Below are positions 44,726 through 54,140 of a DNA stretch of 62,140 nt, one piece after another (within the stretch, counting starts at the first letter, position 1; every line of letters begins with the position of its first letter). This DNA is from CAYVTD01 sp964454445 (GTDB lineage: Bacteria; Bacteroidota; Ignavibacteria; Kapaibacteriales; UBA2268), in assembly GCA_964454445.1 (NCBI GenBank), contig CAYVTD010000013.1, forward strand, positions 1-62,140, in the 5' to 3' direction. The notes beneath the pieces are model-generated. The model did not search any database. It saw only the letters and a list, made by a program, of their open reading frames with translations, and had not been told where the DNA came from. Position numbers and translations under genes: made by a program.

Positions 44726-47017
44726 TTATATGCTGATAATTTCAATATTCCAATTAATGACGTTTTTCTCTGTATCTACTTTTATTACCTTGGCATTTTG
44801 CAAATAACCATAAGAATCGGAATAGGGATAATTATCTAAAGTCAAAGTGGCTCCATTTGCGGAAAGCTCGATTATTGAAGTGTTACGCTTTATAACAGCT
44901 TTTTTTTGATTTAATTCTATTTCACATAAAGCTAGTGGGTGTAAATGGAAAGAAACAGTTTTTTTACCTTTCTGCTCGAGGGAGTCTTCTCCGGAGATAT
45001 GATTGAGCTTGAACTCAATCTTTCGTGTATGTGCAACTCCAAAACCGCGATGCTCGCCGACGAAAAAGCTATTTCCTGTTTGCAAATGTCTAGCCTTTGT
45101 CCTGTCTTTTACTATCCAAAACAAATCGTCTTTGTCGCGGCTATTCCACAAGTTTTGCTCTTCATCGTCAAAACCAAGAGTATTGTGCATTTTTACAGAG
45201 CGGAAGAGATTTCGCTTTTCGTGGATAGCAGTGTAAAGATATGTGCCTGGATCAACAAAAATTGCTTTACCACCGCAAGTCAAGCACAAAGACAACTGGT
45301 CGTTGTGCGAATGTCCGCCTTTACCCTTTTGCCCAATACTGCCACACCTGACGTAAGCCCGATAGTAATGACAATCATAAATAAACAAGCCGAAATCTGG
45401 TAATTCAATTGCTTTAGGTTGATTTATGTTTGTGTTTTCTTGAATTTCTTGACGGTCAAAAAGCTTTAAGTCTTTTTTTTGAAGTGAAGTAAGGTAGGAT
45501 TGATTATTAATACTGCTTCCATAAAATAAAGAGATAAACTCTGAAATAGATTGTTTGCCAGTAGTGTTTTTTTTAATAAACTTACCTGCTTCAGTGAATT
45601 TGATATTTTCTTTGAAATTTAAGTAATCTGCAATAGTTTTTTTGTCAGTAAACGAATAAGGAAGTTGAAGCATCAGGAAAAAGCCCCCATCATTGTCGCC
45701 GATTTGAGCTGTTTCTGAGTTTACATCTAAAATGGCTTCAGAAAACTCAATTATTTTTTTAAATTTTGAATAAAAAGTTTCTGACAATAATATTTTTTTT
45801 GTTGCTAAATCAATTTCAAATCTTTGCTTGCTCTTTGGCAGTAATTTCTTTTTTCCTTGCCAGCTTTTTTTGTCATAATGGTCTAATGAAAGGGTTTTTT
45901 CTTCAGGTAAAGCATTAATAATATAAACACACCACATCAGAGTTTCACAAGCAAAAAGGTGGTAGCTCGATGATGCCTCGAAATTGCCGCCATCGTCGAG
46001 GAACTGATATTCTATTTCGTTGTTTAACTCCTGCAGGACAAACGACAAAGTACTTGTGGATTCGCAATTAGTCGGCAGATAAGCAGTAAGGAAGAGCAAT
46101 CCAGCCAAGTTAAGCAAATAATGGTTGCCGCGCATACCGCTGGACCATTCGAGGTTATCAATTATGAATTTTTTATGATCGCGGAGCGAAGCTATGAATA
46201 ATCTCCTGAAAACTTTGTCTTCTGAAAAACCTAATTCGCAAAACAAGTCATAAGCAACTAACCAGTTGATAGCTCTAAGTGATACATCCATAGCGGTCAT
46301 CCATTGCACTCCGAATCGAGGTGGATTAGAAGAAATAAAGCACAATACTTGATTTTTAAATTCTTTATAATAATCCGTCGGGTTGCGGAAGCCCTCAAAG
46401 CCTCTGAGCGAACAAGCAGCGGCATAAGCAAAATAGGGGAGATGCTGCATTCTGCCGAGTTCCCAAGGCACTCTTATATCAGCTCCCAAAAGATGCCCAT
46501 ATTGAATATCTTTGTGCCAAATGCTTTCCTTCCATCGGTAACCTGACTTAAAGTCGAGTTGCCAATCAATAGGCTTGTAATTTGCGTCGATTAGCAAGTA
46601 GATCTCTTGGGATTTTTTGAAATTATTTGATGAAAGGTGGGATTGCAGCCATTTTTTTCTGTCAAAAATGTTTTCTTCAAAACTGTATTTATAGTCCTCT
46701 ATGCCATAAGCTCTCATTCCTGGGTAAACTCTTATCCATCCCGAACCAAATAAATTGAAGTAATGCTCATAAAATAAATCACTTAATTCCTTGATCAAAG
46801 GAGCATTTTCTTTTAAAAACTCGTCTGAAGGGATTGTAACGTAAGAAAAAGGAAAATCCTCTGAAGTTTCTGAAGGTTCTGAATAAGTGGAGGCTCGCAT
46901 ATCTGACATTTTTGCTATGGAGTTGGCATAATTTTTATAAGCCCAAGCCCAAAGTTTCTTAAATGCAATATTTGGCGAAAGCCGTAGCCCCTTTGATATG
47001 AGATTAAGTATCTCCAA
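44726..47017 (-). CDS. Heparinase II/III-family protein
   Basis: The 763-residue protein has an alpha/alpha-toroid N-terminal region (about 100-400; WKESIWHKDIQYGHLLGADIRVPWELGR, MRGNHYLLNLAGLLFL) and a C-terminal heparinase II/III beta-sandwich with the catalytic-type segment GGHSHNDQLSLCL and VDPGTYLYT. Such proteins cleave uronic-acid polysaccharides by elimination. No signal peptide is visible; family members in capsule or LPS clusters are often uncharacterised. The start is a TTG with a stop codon just upstream; the next ATG lies 36 codons in. It precedes the lptF/G gene by 18 bases, suggesting a role with surface polysaccharide. Confidence 0.85.
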   Translation of the reverse strand: MEILNLISKGLRLSPNIAFKKLWAWAYKNYANSIAKMSDMRASTYSEPSETSEDFPFSYVTIPSDEFLKENAPLIKELSDLFYEHYFNLFGSGWIRVYPGMRAYGIEDYKYSFEENIFDRKKWLQSHLSSNNFKKSQEIYLLIDANYKPIDWQLDFKSGYRWKESIWHKDIQYGHLLGADIRVPWELGRMQHLPYFAYAAACSLRGFEGFRNPTDYYKEFKNQVLCFISSNPPRFGVQWMTAMDVSLRAINWLVAYDLFCELGFSEDKVFRRLFIASLRDHKKFIIDNLEWSSGMRGNHYLLNLAGLLFLTAYLPTNCESTSTLSFVLQELNNEIEYQFLDDGGNFEASSSYHLFACETLMWCVYIINALPEEKTLSLDHYDKKSWQGKKKLLPKSKQRFEIDLATKKILLSETFYSKFKKIIEFSEAILDVNSETAQIGDNDGGFFLMLQLPYSFTDKKTIADYLNFKENIKFTEAGKFIKKNTTGKQSISEFISLFYGSSINNQSYLTSLQKKDLKLFDRQEIQENTNINQPKAIELPDFGLFIYDCHYYRAYVRCGSIGQKGKGGHSHNDQLSLCLTCGGKAIFVDPGTYLYTAIHEKRNLFRSVKMHNTLGFDDEEQNLWNSRDKDDLFWIVKDRTKARHLQTGNSFFVGEHRGFGVAHTRKIEFKLNHISGEDSLEQKGKKTVSFHLHPLALCEIELNQKKAVIKRNTSIIELSANGATLTLDNYPYSDSYGYLQNAKVIKVDTEKNVINWNIEIISI

Positions 47018-47168
47018 ACAAAATCATCATTTTTGTTTGACAAATTGTTTATAATAGAAAAACGAATATATTGAAAATTTTGAACATAATTAAAATTTAT
47101 TTCACTTTGATTAGTCTAATAATTATTATAGTTGTATTTAATATTTTTTTTATTTTTTAGGAATTGAA

Positions 47169-47366
47169 ATGAGTTTGGAAAAATCAAAATCGACTAAATA
47201 TGACGATTACGAAGTGCTTATCAGAAGACGTGGCGAAAGCGAATATGCCTCATATTGTCCCCAGCTTAATTTTATGATTAAAGGCACTGAGCACGAAGAA
47301 GTTGCCGATAAAATGAAAGCTTACATCGAAAATTATATCGAAGAAATAAAGGTAATGCAGAATTAA
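47169..47366 (+). CDS. Solo HicB-like (UPF0150) protein
   Basis: This 65-residue protein matches the N-terminal fold of HicB antitoxins: YEVLIRRRGESEYASYCPQLNFMIKG, then EEVADKMKAYIENYIEE. It lacks a C-terminal DNA-binding part, and no HicA toxin gene is adjacent, so it is not a recognisable toxin-antitoxin pair. It starts 9 bases before the radical SAM gene and is probably co-transcribed with it. Confidence 0.68.
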   Translation: MSLEKSKSTKYDDYEVLIRRRGESEYASYCPQLNFMIKGTEHEEVADKMKAYIENYIEEIKVMQN

Positions 47367-47375
47367 AACAATATA

Positions 47376-49085
47376 ATGTATCTTCCAACAACAATCGAAG
47401 AGTTAGATAGGCTTGGCTGGGTGAAGCCAGATATAATTCTTGTTTCAGGAGATACTTACATCGATTCACCTTACGACGGGGTTGCAGCTTTAGGCAAGTT
47501 CCTTTTATCAAAGGGATTTAAGGTCGCTGTAATTGCCCAGCCTGATGTTTCTAATCAATCAAATCTACTAAATTCCGTTCCTGATATTGCCCGATTAGGA
47601 GAACCTTCACTTTTCTGGGGTGTTAGCGCCGGTTGTGTCGATTCGATGGTTGCTAATTACACAGCCTTAAATAAGAAAAAGAGAAGCGACGACTTAACCC
47701 CAGGCAATATTAACAACAGGAGACCTAATAGAGCCACTATCGTTTATTGCAATGAAATCCGAAGATATTTCAAGAACACGAAACCAATTATTTTAGGAGG
47801 AATTGAGGCTAGCCTAAGGCGAATAGCCCATTACGATTATTGGTCGGATTCAGTTAGGCGCTCTATTTTATTTGATGCTAAAGCAGATTATCTTGTTTAT
47901 GGAGAAGGCGAGCGTACTATCCTTGAAGTAGCTGAAAAATTGAGAGATAACAAAAATCTTTACGAACAAAAAGGTCTTTGTTATATCTCTAATACTCCGA
48001 TTCCGAATTATATTGATATTCCGTCTTTCGAAGAAGTTGCTAAAGATAAAAAGGCATTTAACGTTATGTTTACTGAATTTTACAAGAATAACGACCCCAA
48101 AAATGCTAAAGGATTATTTCAAAAGAATGGTGAAAGATTCTTGGTGCAAAACCCACCAAATGACTATATCGAGGGAAAAGATCTTGATGCTCTATTTGAT
48201 TTGGGTTATGAATATGATGTCCATCCATTTTATAAAAGTCAGGGAAAAATAAAAGCACTTGAAACTATATCTTTCTCTATCATTTCGCATAGAGGTTGCT
48301 ATGGAGAATGTAATTTTTGTAGTATTACTGTCCATCAAGGGCGTAAAGTAAGGAGCAGAAGCGAAGAATCGATTTTAAAAGAAGCTGAATATTTCACTAA
48401 GAACAGAAATTTCAAAGGAATAATAAAAGATATTGGAGGGGCAACGGCAAATATGTATGGCAACGTATGCGCTGTGCAAAATAAGAGTGGTAGTTGCAAG
48501 AATAAAAGATGTGTTTTCCCGGTTTTGTGTAAAAAAATGGATATTAATCACAATGAATTGATAACTGTTTTGCAAAAGCTTGCTGCATTGCCAGGGGTGA
48601 AAAAGGTAATAACAGGCAGTGGGATTCGATACGATCTGGTAGTTGCAGATAAAGCAAACGGCAGGAGATATTTGGAAGATGTGATTGAGAAACATCTATC
48701 AGGTCAGATGAAAATTGCTCCCGAGCACACAGACGAAGAAGTTTTAAGCATAATGGGGAAACCGCAAGTCGCTTCTTTAAAGCAGTTTAAAGAAGAATTT
48801 TTTAGGATAACCAAGAAATATGGCAAGAAACAATTTCTTACTTATTATATTATTGCAGCACACCCGGGCTGCCACGAAAAGAATATGAAGAATCTCTCTG
48901 ATTATATGCACAAGGAATTGAATATCAATCCTGAGCAAGTCCAGGTTTTTACCCCGACACCATCGACATATTCAACAGCTATGTATTTTACGGGGATAAA
49001 CCCTTTGACAGGCAAGGAAGTTTTTTCTGAAAAAAGTTTTAAGAAAAAAAATATTCAGAAACAGATTGTCGTCGGAAAGAAATGA
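47376..49085 (+). CDS. YgiQ-family radical SAM protein
   Basis: The 569-residue protein has the UPF0313/YgiQ architecture. An N-terminal cobalamin-type region (PDIILVSGDTYIDSPYDGVAALGKFLLSKGF) is followed by the radical SAM cluster motif C308-x3-C312-x2-C315 (RGCYGECNFCS), IKDIGGATANMYG, and a C-terminal SPEP-type domain (LSGQMKIAPEHTDEEVLSIMGKP, FTPTPSTYSTAMYFTG). Radical SAM enzymes bind a 4Fe-4S cluster and cleave S-adenosylmethionine. The reaction of YgiQ is not known. Confidence 0.93.
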   Translation: MYLPTTIEELDRLGWVKPDIILVSGDTYIDSPYDGVAALGKFLLSKGFKVAVIAQPDVSNQSNLLNSVPDIARLGEPSLFWGVSAGCVDSMVANYTALNKKKRSDDLTPGNINNRRPNRATIVYCNEIRRYFKNTKPIILGGIEASLRRIAHYDYWSDSVRRSILFDAKADYLVYGEGERTILEVAEKLRDNKNLYEQKGLCYISNTPIPNYIDIPSFEEVAKDKKAFNVMFTEFYKNNDPKNAKGLFQKNGERFLVQNPPNDYIEGKDLDALFDLGYEYDVHPFYKSQGKIKALETISFSIISHRGCYGECNFCSITVHQGRKVRSRSEESILKEAEYFTKNRNFKGIIKDIGGATANMYGNVCAVQNKSGSCKNKRCVFPVLCKKMDINHNELITVLQKLAALPGVKKVITGSGIRYDLVVADKANGRRYLEDVIEKHLSGQMKIAPEHTDEEVLSIMGKPQVASLKQFKEEFFRITKKYGKKQFLTYYIIAAHPGCHEKNMKNLSDYMHKELNINPEQVQVFTPTPSTYSTAMYFTGINPLTGKEVFSEKSFKKKNIQKQIVVGKK

Positions 49086-49276
49086 AACGAATCAAACGAA
49101 TATTCATAATACTTGCTTTTTCTTTATTTTTTGCAGTAAGCGCAGTAGATGAAGATAAAATAAAAAACCGGCGGATTACACCGGTTGTTTTTACTATCGA
49201 AAACGTTCCGCAATATGGCAGGAGGATACCGATGAAAAGGCATTACCAGCCAGATTACCTGATAAGATTGATTTAA
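49082..49276 (+). CDS. Small exported peptide
   Basis: A 64-residue frame overlaps the YgiQ stop by 4 bases (ATGA). It has a signal peptide (KRIKRIFIILAFSLFFAVSA) and a short basic mature part (about 44 residues, RRITPVVFTIENVPQYGRRIPMK). No family is recognised. Translational coupling and the signal peptide make it a credible gene, but it is short. Confidence 0.5.
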   Translation: MKRIKRIFIILAFSLFFAVSAVDEDKIKNRRITPVVFTIENVPQYGRRIPMKRHYQPDYLIRLI

Positions 49277-49284
49277 TTTTCGTT

Positions 49285-50016
49285 TTAGCGAGAAATACTA
49301 AAAGTTCCTTTATTTACAATGTTTTTCTGGCGGCTGATGATGTAATAATAAACACCGGCAGAAAAATCTCTTGTTTTCAATGTCAATACATCACCATTTA
49401 TCTGATAATTGGCATTATCAATTCTGTTGGCGTGAGAATTATAGACTTCGATGTCCAATCCAGATAAATCTGAAATAGAAGGAAGTGATATATTTATATA
49501 ATCGTTAGCAGGATTGGGGAATACAGGCGCACTCGATTGGGTGGTTAATTCTAAAACGGAAGTGGTGCCTACGTTGTATGAGCACTCGTAAGCCACATAA
49601 TCGTCTTCGTTAACCATAAAGTAAAACTTGACTTTCGATGTGCCGAATTTCCCGTTTGGATAAAGATGCACGAACAATTCTAATCCGTTTTCTGCTGTGG
49701 TCGATTCTCCAGGTTCCAGAGAAAACACTTCATCAGGTCGGTCGTAAATGGTAACAGGCGGAAAGAACTGACGGCACTCGAAATTGAAGCATGGGCTGAG
49801 AGTGTGCCCATCGACTAGACTAATTGTCTCGATTTTGATATAAATTGTTACTTTATGGTTGCTAATGTTTTTCACATCGCCATAAGAAACAAGCTCGTTG
49901 GTTAAGGTGCCGCTTACAATTTCGTCTCCACGAATTAGCTCGAGGCTTTGTGATTTTGCATTAAAAGATGCAAGAATAAATAGAAGGCAGATTGTATATA
50001 GTAGATTTTTCATCAT
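49285..50016 (-). CDS. Secreted protein with T9SS sorting domain
   Basis: The 243-residue protein has a signal peptide (KNLLYTICLLFILASFNAKSQ), a beta-sandwich region of about 140 residues with several Cys, and a C-terminal type A sorting domain (APVFPNPANDYINISLPS, VYNSHANRI, DFSAGVYYYIISR, basic end). It should cross the outer membrane through the T9SS. The N-terminal module is not recognised; no enzyme motif is visible. Confidence 0.85.
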   Translation of the reverse strand: MMKNLLYTICLLFILASFNAKSQSLELIRGDEIVSGTLTNELVSYGDVKNISNHKVTIYIKIETISLVDGHTLSPCFNFECRQFFPPVTIYDRPDEVFSLEPGESTTAENGLELFVHLYPNGKFGTSKVKFYFMVNEDDYVAYECSYNVGTTSVLELTTQSSAPVFPNPANDYINISLPSISDLSGLDIEVYNSHANRIDNANYQINGDVLTLKTRDFSAGVYYYIISRQKNIVNKGTFSISR

Positions 50017-50103
50017 TTTATATCCCGTTAGTTTATAAATTATTTATTTGTAAAACTTTGAACATATATAGACACATTGAAATCGTAAAAAGTTACAAAA
50101 ACC

Positions 50104-50874
50104 TTATAAATGTTTGTTTAAAATATATGGATTTGCCTGATCTGTTGGCGTAATGGTAATATCTTGAATCATAACGTGAGCAGGTCGAGTGGCGACAAAT
50201 AATGCTACATCGGCAATATCATAGCCTGAAAGAGGTGTATAACCCTTATACACTGCGGTAGCTTTTTCTTTATCGCCTTTGAAACGAACAAGTGCGAACT
50301 CAGTTTCGACAAGTCCAGGATCGATATTGCAAACCCTGACGCCAGTACCATTGAGGTCGATAGCCATAGCTTCGGAGAGTGCCTTGACTGCTGATTTTGT
50401 GGCACAATACACATTTCCCATCGGATAGGCCATTTTTCCAGCAATGGAAGCAATATTGATAACCAGACCGGAGCCTTTTTCTACCATTCCAGGCAAAAAA
50501 TATCTGGTAGTGTATAACAATCCCTTGATGTTTGTATCAATCATTGTTTCCCAGTCATCTATGTTGCCGTCTTGAATTTTATCTAAGCCCTGCGCAAGGC
50601 CAGCGTTATTGATTAGAATGTTAAGATTTTTCCAATTATTGGGCATCGAATCGAATAATTGCTTTAATTGTTTTCTATCACGTACATCACATTCGAGGGA
50701 AAGTACCTCAGCGCCAAATTTACTTAGAAGTTCGCTAGCAAGAGCTTTAAGCTCTTTTTCGCGTCGGGCAAGGAGAACTAATCTTGCACCAGCTTCGGCA
50801 AAAATTTCGGCACAAGCTCTGCCAATACCCGCAGTTGCACCTGTTATCAGAATGGTTTTACGTTTTAACTTCAT
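50104..50874 (-). CDS. SDR-family oxidoreductase (YdfG-like)
   Basis: The 256-residue protein is a classical SDR: TGATAGIGRACAE (11-23), NNAGLAQG, INIASIAG with the catalytic Ser, and YCATKSAVKAL with Tyr and Lys. The C-terminal PAHVMIQDITITPTDQAN resembles E. coli YdfG and related 3-hydroxy-acid dehydrogenases. A Shine-Dalgarno GAGG precedes the ATG by five bases. It lies among exported proteins on the same strand but is itself cytoplasmic. Confidence 0.9.
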   Translation of the reverse strand: MKLKRKTILITGATAGIGRACAEIFAEAGARLVLLARREKELKALASELLSKFGAEVLSLECDVRDRKQLKQLFDSMPNNWKNLNILINNAGLAQGLDKIQDGNIDDWETMIDTNIKGLLYTTRYFLPGMVEKGSGLVINIASIAGKMAYPMGNVYCATKSAVKALSEAMAIDLNGTGVRVCNIDPGLVETEFALVRFKGDKEKATAVYKGYTPLSGYDIADVALFVATRPAHVMIQDITITPTDQANPYILNKHL

Positions 50875-50896
50875 TGTTACCTCATAAATGTTTCAT

Positions 50897-51481
50897 TTAT
50901 CTAGGGATATTTTTCTCATAATCCCTTTTTCTTAATTTGTCAAGATTTTTCAATGCATCGCTCTTGCAGCCTCTTTCGGTTGTGCCAATGCGTACTTCCC
51001 AAGTGCCATCTTGACGCGGCGTCCACACTATTTGTTCATAACGAAGATTTTCTGGGACGAATATACTAGTCAAAGCAGGGCTTGCCACAACATATATTTG
51101 ACAAAGTTTTTTAAAATTTATTGCAATTTTGTCGGTTTTATATGCAAGCTGTAGATTGTATCCGTCTAATGTAGATTCATAGATAATAAAAGTAGATTCC
51201 GGGTCGATACCATCGTAGATAAAGTTGACAGTTTGACCTGTGGCAACGGAGAATTTCTCACCAACTTTTGAAAATGTAATTATGGCATCAGGTTTCTCGG
51301 CTTCTGTATAGCCCGCAATGGGTGAAGAACCATCTGAAGGTATGGTTACGGTTTTTGTTAGTTCAATTTTTGGTTCTTCATCTTTAATTTTAGTTGTTTG
51401 CTTCGATTGTTCTTCTGCTTGGTAAGAAACACATGAAAAAAGCAAGGTTGCCAATAATATTACAAACAAGTAATTTCTCAT
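50897..51481 (-). CDS. Lipoprotein of unknown function
   Basis: The 194-residue protein has a short lipoprotein signal with lipobox LLFSC (Cys17), a charged linker, and a beta-rich body (KVGEKFSVATGQTVNFIYDG, QIYVVASPALTSIFVPENLRYEQIVWTP). The tail is rich in charged helix. No family is recognised. It follows the PorE-like gene by 35 bases on the same strand and likely belongs to the same operon. Confidence 0.7.
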   Translation of the reverse strand: MRNYLFVILLATLLFSCVSYQAEEQSKQTTKIKDEEPKIELTKTVTIPSDGSSPIAGYTEAEKPDAIITFSKVGEKFSVATGQTVNFIYDGIDPESTFIIYESTLDGYNLQLAYKTDKIAINFKKLCQIYVVASPALTSIFVPENLRYEQIVWTPRQDGTWEVRIGTTERGCKSDALKNLDKLRKRDYEKNIPR

Positions 51482-51516
51482 AGATATTTCATTTTAAATT
51501 AATTTAACAAGATGTT

Positions 51517-54120
51517 TTATTTCACAACATAGGGTCGTTTGTCGATGTTAAGAGTTCTAGGCACCCAAAGCAAACCAGTAATCTGGTCAATTGCCTCATC
51601 TGGGGTTGGATAGCAACCATAGCGGAGACGAAGTGTTCTATTGCCAAACATATCAAAGATCTCAACTAAATGAGCTTCTTTTAACCCGGAATCTTGAATT
51701 GTTTTTAATGCAGCATTAGCCTCTTCTGCTGTTGTGTAAGAATAAAACTCCAGAGAATAGCAACTTTTCGAAGCATCTGATTGAGGAGGTGTAATTTCAC
51801 TTTTTTCTGTCGGTGGCAAAGGCTTGCTTGCGACCTGGTTTTCGTTAAAAGCTGGTTCGATAGGTTTAGCTGCAGGGCTATCGCCAGGTTTTGAAGCAAT
51901 GCCAAATGTAGATTGCCGTTTTTCATTTGTAACACTACTTTGAACCGTAGCAGATTCTTTGTTTAACTGACCGGGATCATCAATTTTTGGTGTTTCTTTT
52001 ATTGTTTGTTTTTGAGTTGTTTTAATCTCCTTGATTATGCCTTTTTTCAGGCGTTTGTGGCTGGCAATTTCATCGGGTCTGAGGATATCGAGATAAATTT
52101 CAATTCTTCTACTTTGAGGGTCATCGCGCAGATTTCTTTCTTTAAACCCGTCTTTGTCGATACCGAAACCTTCAACGTCGAGAATTACTCTGTTATTATC
52201 TCTAAGTTGCGCATAAATTGGCGAACGCTTAATCATTTCAGCATCAAATGTTTCAAAAGTGAAATGAGCTCTCAGTTTCGATAAAAGAACATTACCTTCT
52301 TCGCCATCGTCAGGCAGACGGATTCGTTTCCCGTCGTCGTTCCAACTCTTAGCGAACATATCTATGCCATTAGAAATTTTAACAGGATTGCCATCGGCAT
52401 CTATACCAACAACAATATTTTTCCCCGGGTATTTTCTTTTATAACGCGATCCGGGTCTGTATGGATGTTCATTTCCAGCAGAAAGACCGCGTGGATCGGT
52501 ATATCCATGGACAGTTACTTTTAAATACAGAGTATCTCTACAAAAATCTTGGAATAATGGGAGAATTTTTTCAAGTGGTTGAAACAGCTTTTCTGAAAAA
52601 CTCTGGTCAATTCTTTTTGCTGCTTTAATATAATCATGAGATGTCGAATCGACAAAACCAGTTTCATTGAAATATCCTTCTGCTTCCCGCTGACGAAACT
52701 TATCTAAGTTTTCACTTGTATTTGGCTCCCAATATCCTGTAATAAAATAGGGCAGAGTATCGGTCGAGATGAAAACTATTGGTTGAAACTCGATTTTTTG
52801 TCTTGTAATCTGAACATCTCTATAATAAATGGTGTCGAGTCCAAAAGGGGCTTTTGTGAAAACTTCGAGCGTGCTTGGTCCTTCGATTTTATTTTGATAG
52901 CATTCTTCTTCGACAAATTTTGAGAATTTAATAACGTAAGTTTTATCGGGATCAACATCGATTGGTGAGCCGGATTTTGCATCAATAGTTGCTCCTGTGG
53001 CTCGCTCTTCAATAGTTAATGGTAAGCCGGTCTTTATAGTAGCAGGAAGTATTTCGATGCCATTGGCATCTAATATTCTTTCGCTCACGTTTACTTGCAA
53101 TCGAATTTTCGATTTTGGCAATGAAAAGGCAAAGATATTCCTTTTATCAAGGTCGGCGGAGCGGTTTGATGTTAAAAAAATTGAATGTCTATCTGGAGTA
53201 ATAAATGGGAATTCGTCGTCTGCTTCAGAATTATAATTAATATATGAAGGGAAATCGAGTCCATATTTTTTTGCATCTGCTCTTATTGCATCATCAAGTT
53301 TAACAGGTTTAGAAGGCTGTTGAAGTCCTAAATAGATTTGATAATCAGCTCGGAAAATGTCTTTGCCCGAGCTGCCTTTTGTGTTTTTGTCGAAATCCCA
53401 ATTACTCGAAAAATAGAATTTGCCATCGGTACCGCAATGTGGCGAAAATTCGTCTCCTGGTGAATTGACATTAGGAACAGCTAGAGGTTTGCCCCAATTT
53501 CCTTCAGCATCTCTTATAGAATACCAGATGTCTAAGCCACCCGAGCCGCCATTTCTATTGGAAACGAAATAAAGTGTTTTGCCATCTTGCGAGAAAGCCG
53601 GCTGCGAATCCCAAGCGTCAGGATCGTTGATCTCATTTAATGGGCGCGGTGTCGAATAACCATCGCTTCTTTTAGTCATTTCCCAAAGGTCCAACAGATA
53701 GGAAGTGCCTTCGTTATTGCCCGAAGAGAGGTCTCGTTCCGCAGCAAAGATAATACGGTCTGCGAAGATGGCTTGAGTTCCGCGAATATATCCACTAATT
53801 CTTCCACTTTCGTCACTTAACTGAATTGCTTGGGACCAACCGGTGTTAATAGGTTTTCCTTCTTTTCTGTATGATGCAGGGCGGATTGAATAGAAAAATT
53901 CGGCGTTCAAGGCTGTTCGCACAGTTTTTGGAACGGGACGGGAGCTTGTGAAAATTAATGTGTCATGATCAGCACCATATATCATATATGAACCATAATC
54001 TTCATATTTTGAGTTCACTTTATTGTCGAGCATTCCACCTTCCAATTTTTCTTTTTCGGCTAATAATAGCGAACTTGCAAGAAAAAATGGAATTATTATT
54101 ATAAAAAACAATCTTTTCAT
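51517..54120 (-). CDS. PorE-like PD40-OmpA protein with C-terminal SPOR domain
   Basis: The 867-residue protein has a signal peptide (1-21) and WD40-like PD40 blades (about 40-330; SQPAFSQDGKTLYFVSNRNGGSGGLDIW, FSPHCGTDGKFYFSSNWD). A domain with a carboxypeptidase-regulatory-like look follows, then an OmpA-like region (about 530-685; VHGYTDPRGLSAGNEH, SRRIEIYLDIL) and a C-terminal SPOR domain (about 785-865; YSLEFYSYTTAEEANAAL). PD40 plus OmpA is the layout of PorE, a peptidoglycan-bound T9SS scaffold; the extra SPOR domain also binds septal peptidoglycan. The OmpA core holds an insert of about 65 residues. GGAGAG precedes the ATG. Confidence 0.78.
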   Translation of the reverse strand: MKRLFFIIIIPFFLASSLLLAEKEKLEGGMLDNKVNSKYEDYGSYMIYGADHDTLIFTSSRPVPKTVRTALNAEFFYSIRPASYRKEGKPINTGWSQAIQLSDESGRISGYIRGTQAIFADRIIFAAERDLSSGNNEGTSYLLDLWEMTKRSDGYSTPRPLNEINDPDAWDSQPAFSQDGKTLYFVSNRNGGSGGLDIWYSIRDAEGNWGKPLAVPNVNSPGDEFSPHCGTDGKFYFSSNWDFDKNTKGSSGKDIFRADYQIYLGLQQPSKPVKLDDAIRADAKKYGLDFPSYINYNSEADDEFPFITPDRHSIFLTSNRSADLDKRNIFAFSLPKSKIRLQVNVSERILDANGIEILPATIKTGLPLTIEERATGATIDAKSGSPIDVDPDKTYVIKFSKFVEEECYQNKIEGPSTLEVFTKAPFGLDTIYYRDVQITRQKIEFQPIVFISTDTLPYFITGYWEPNTSENLDKFRQREAEGYFNETGFVDSTSHDYIKAAKRIDQSFSEKLFQPLEKILPLFQDFCRDTLYLKVTVHGYTDPRGLSAGNEHPYRPGSRYKRKYPGKNIVVGIDADGNPVKISNGIDMFAKSWNDDGKRIRLPDDGEEGNVLLSKLRAHFTFETFDAEMIKRSPIYAQLRDNNRVILDVEGFGIDKDGFKERNLRDDPQSRRIEIYLDILRPDEIASHKRLKKGIIKEIKTTQKQTIKETPKIDDPGQLNKESATVQSSVTNEKRQSTFGIASKPGDSPAAKPIEPAFNENQVASKPLPPTEKSEITPPQSDASKSCYSLEFYSYTTAEEANAALKTIQDSGLKEAHLVEIFDMFGNRTLRLRYGCYPTPDEAIDQITGLLWVPRTLNIDKRPYVVK

Positions 54121-54140
54121 TGTATTTCTCTCCTATTTTG

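Noticed and set aside
47169..47366. HicAB toxin-antitoxin module
   Set aside because: Only the HicB-like half is present; no HicA frame was found on either side.
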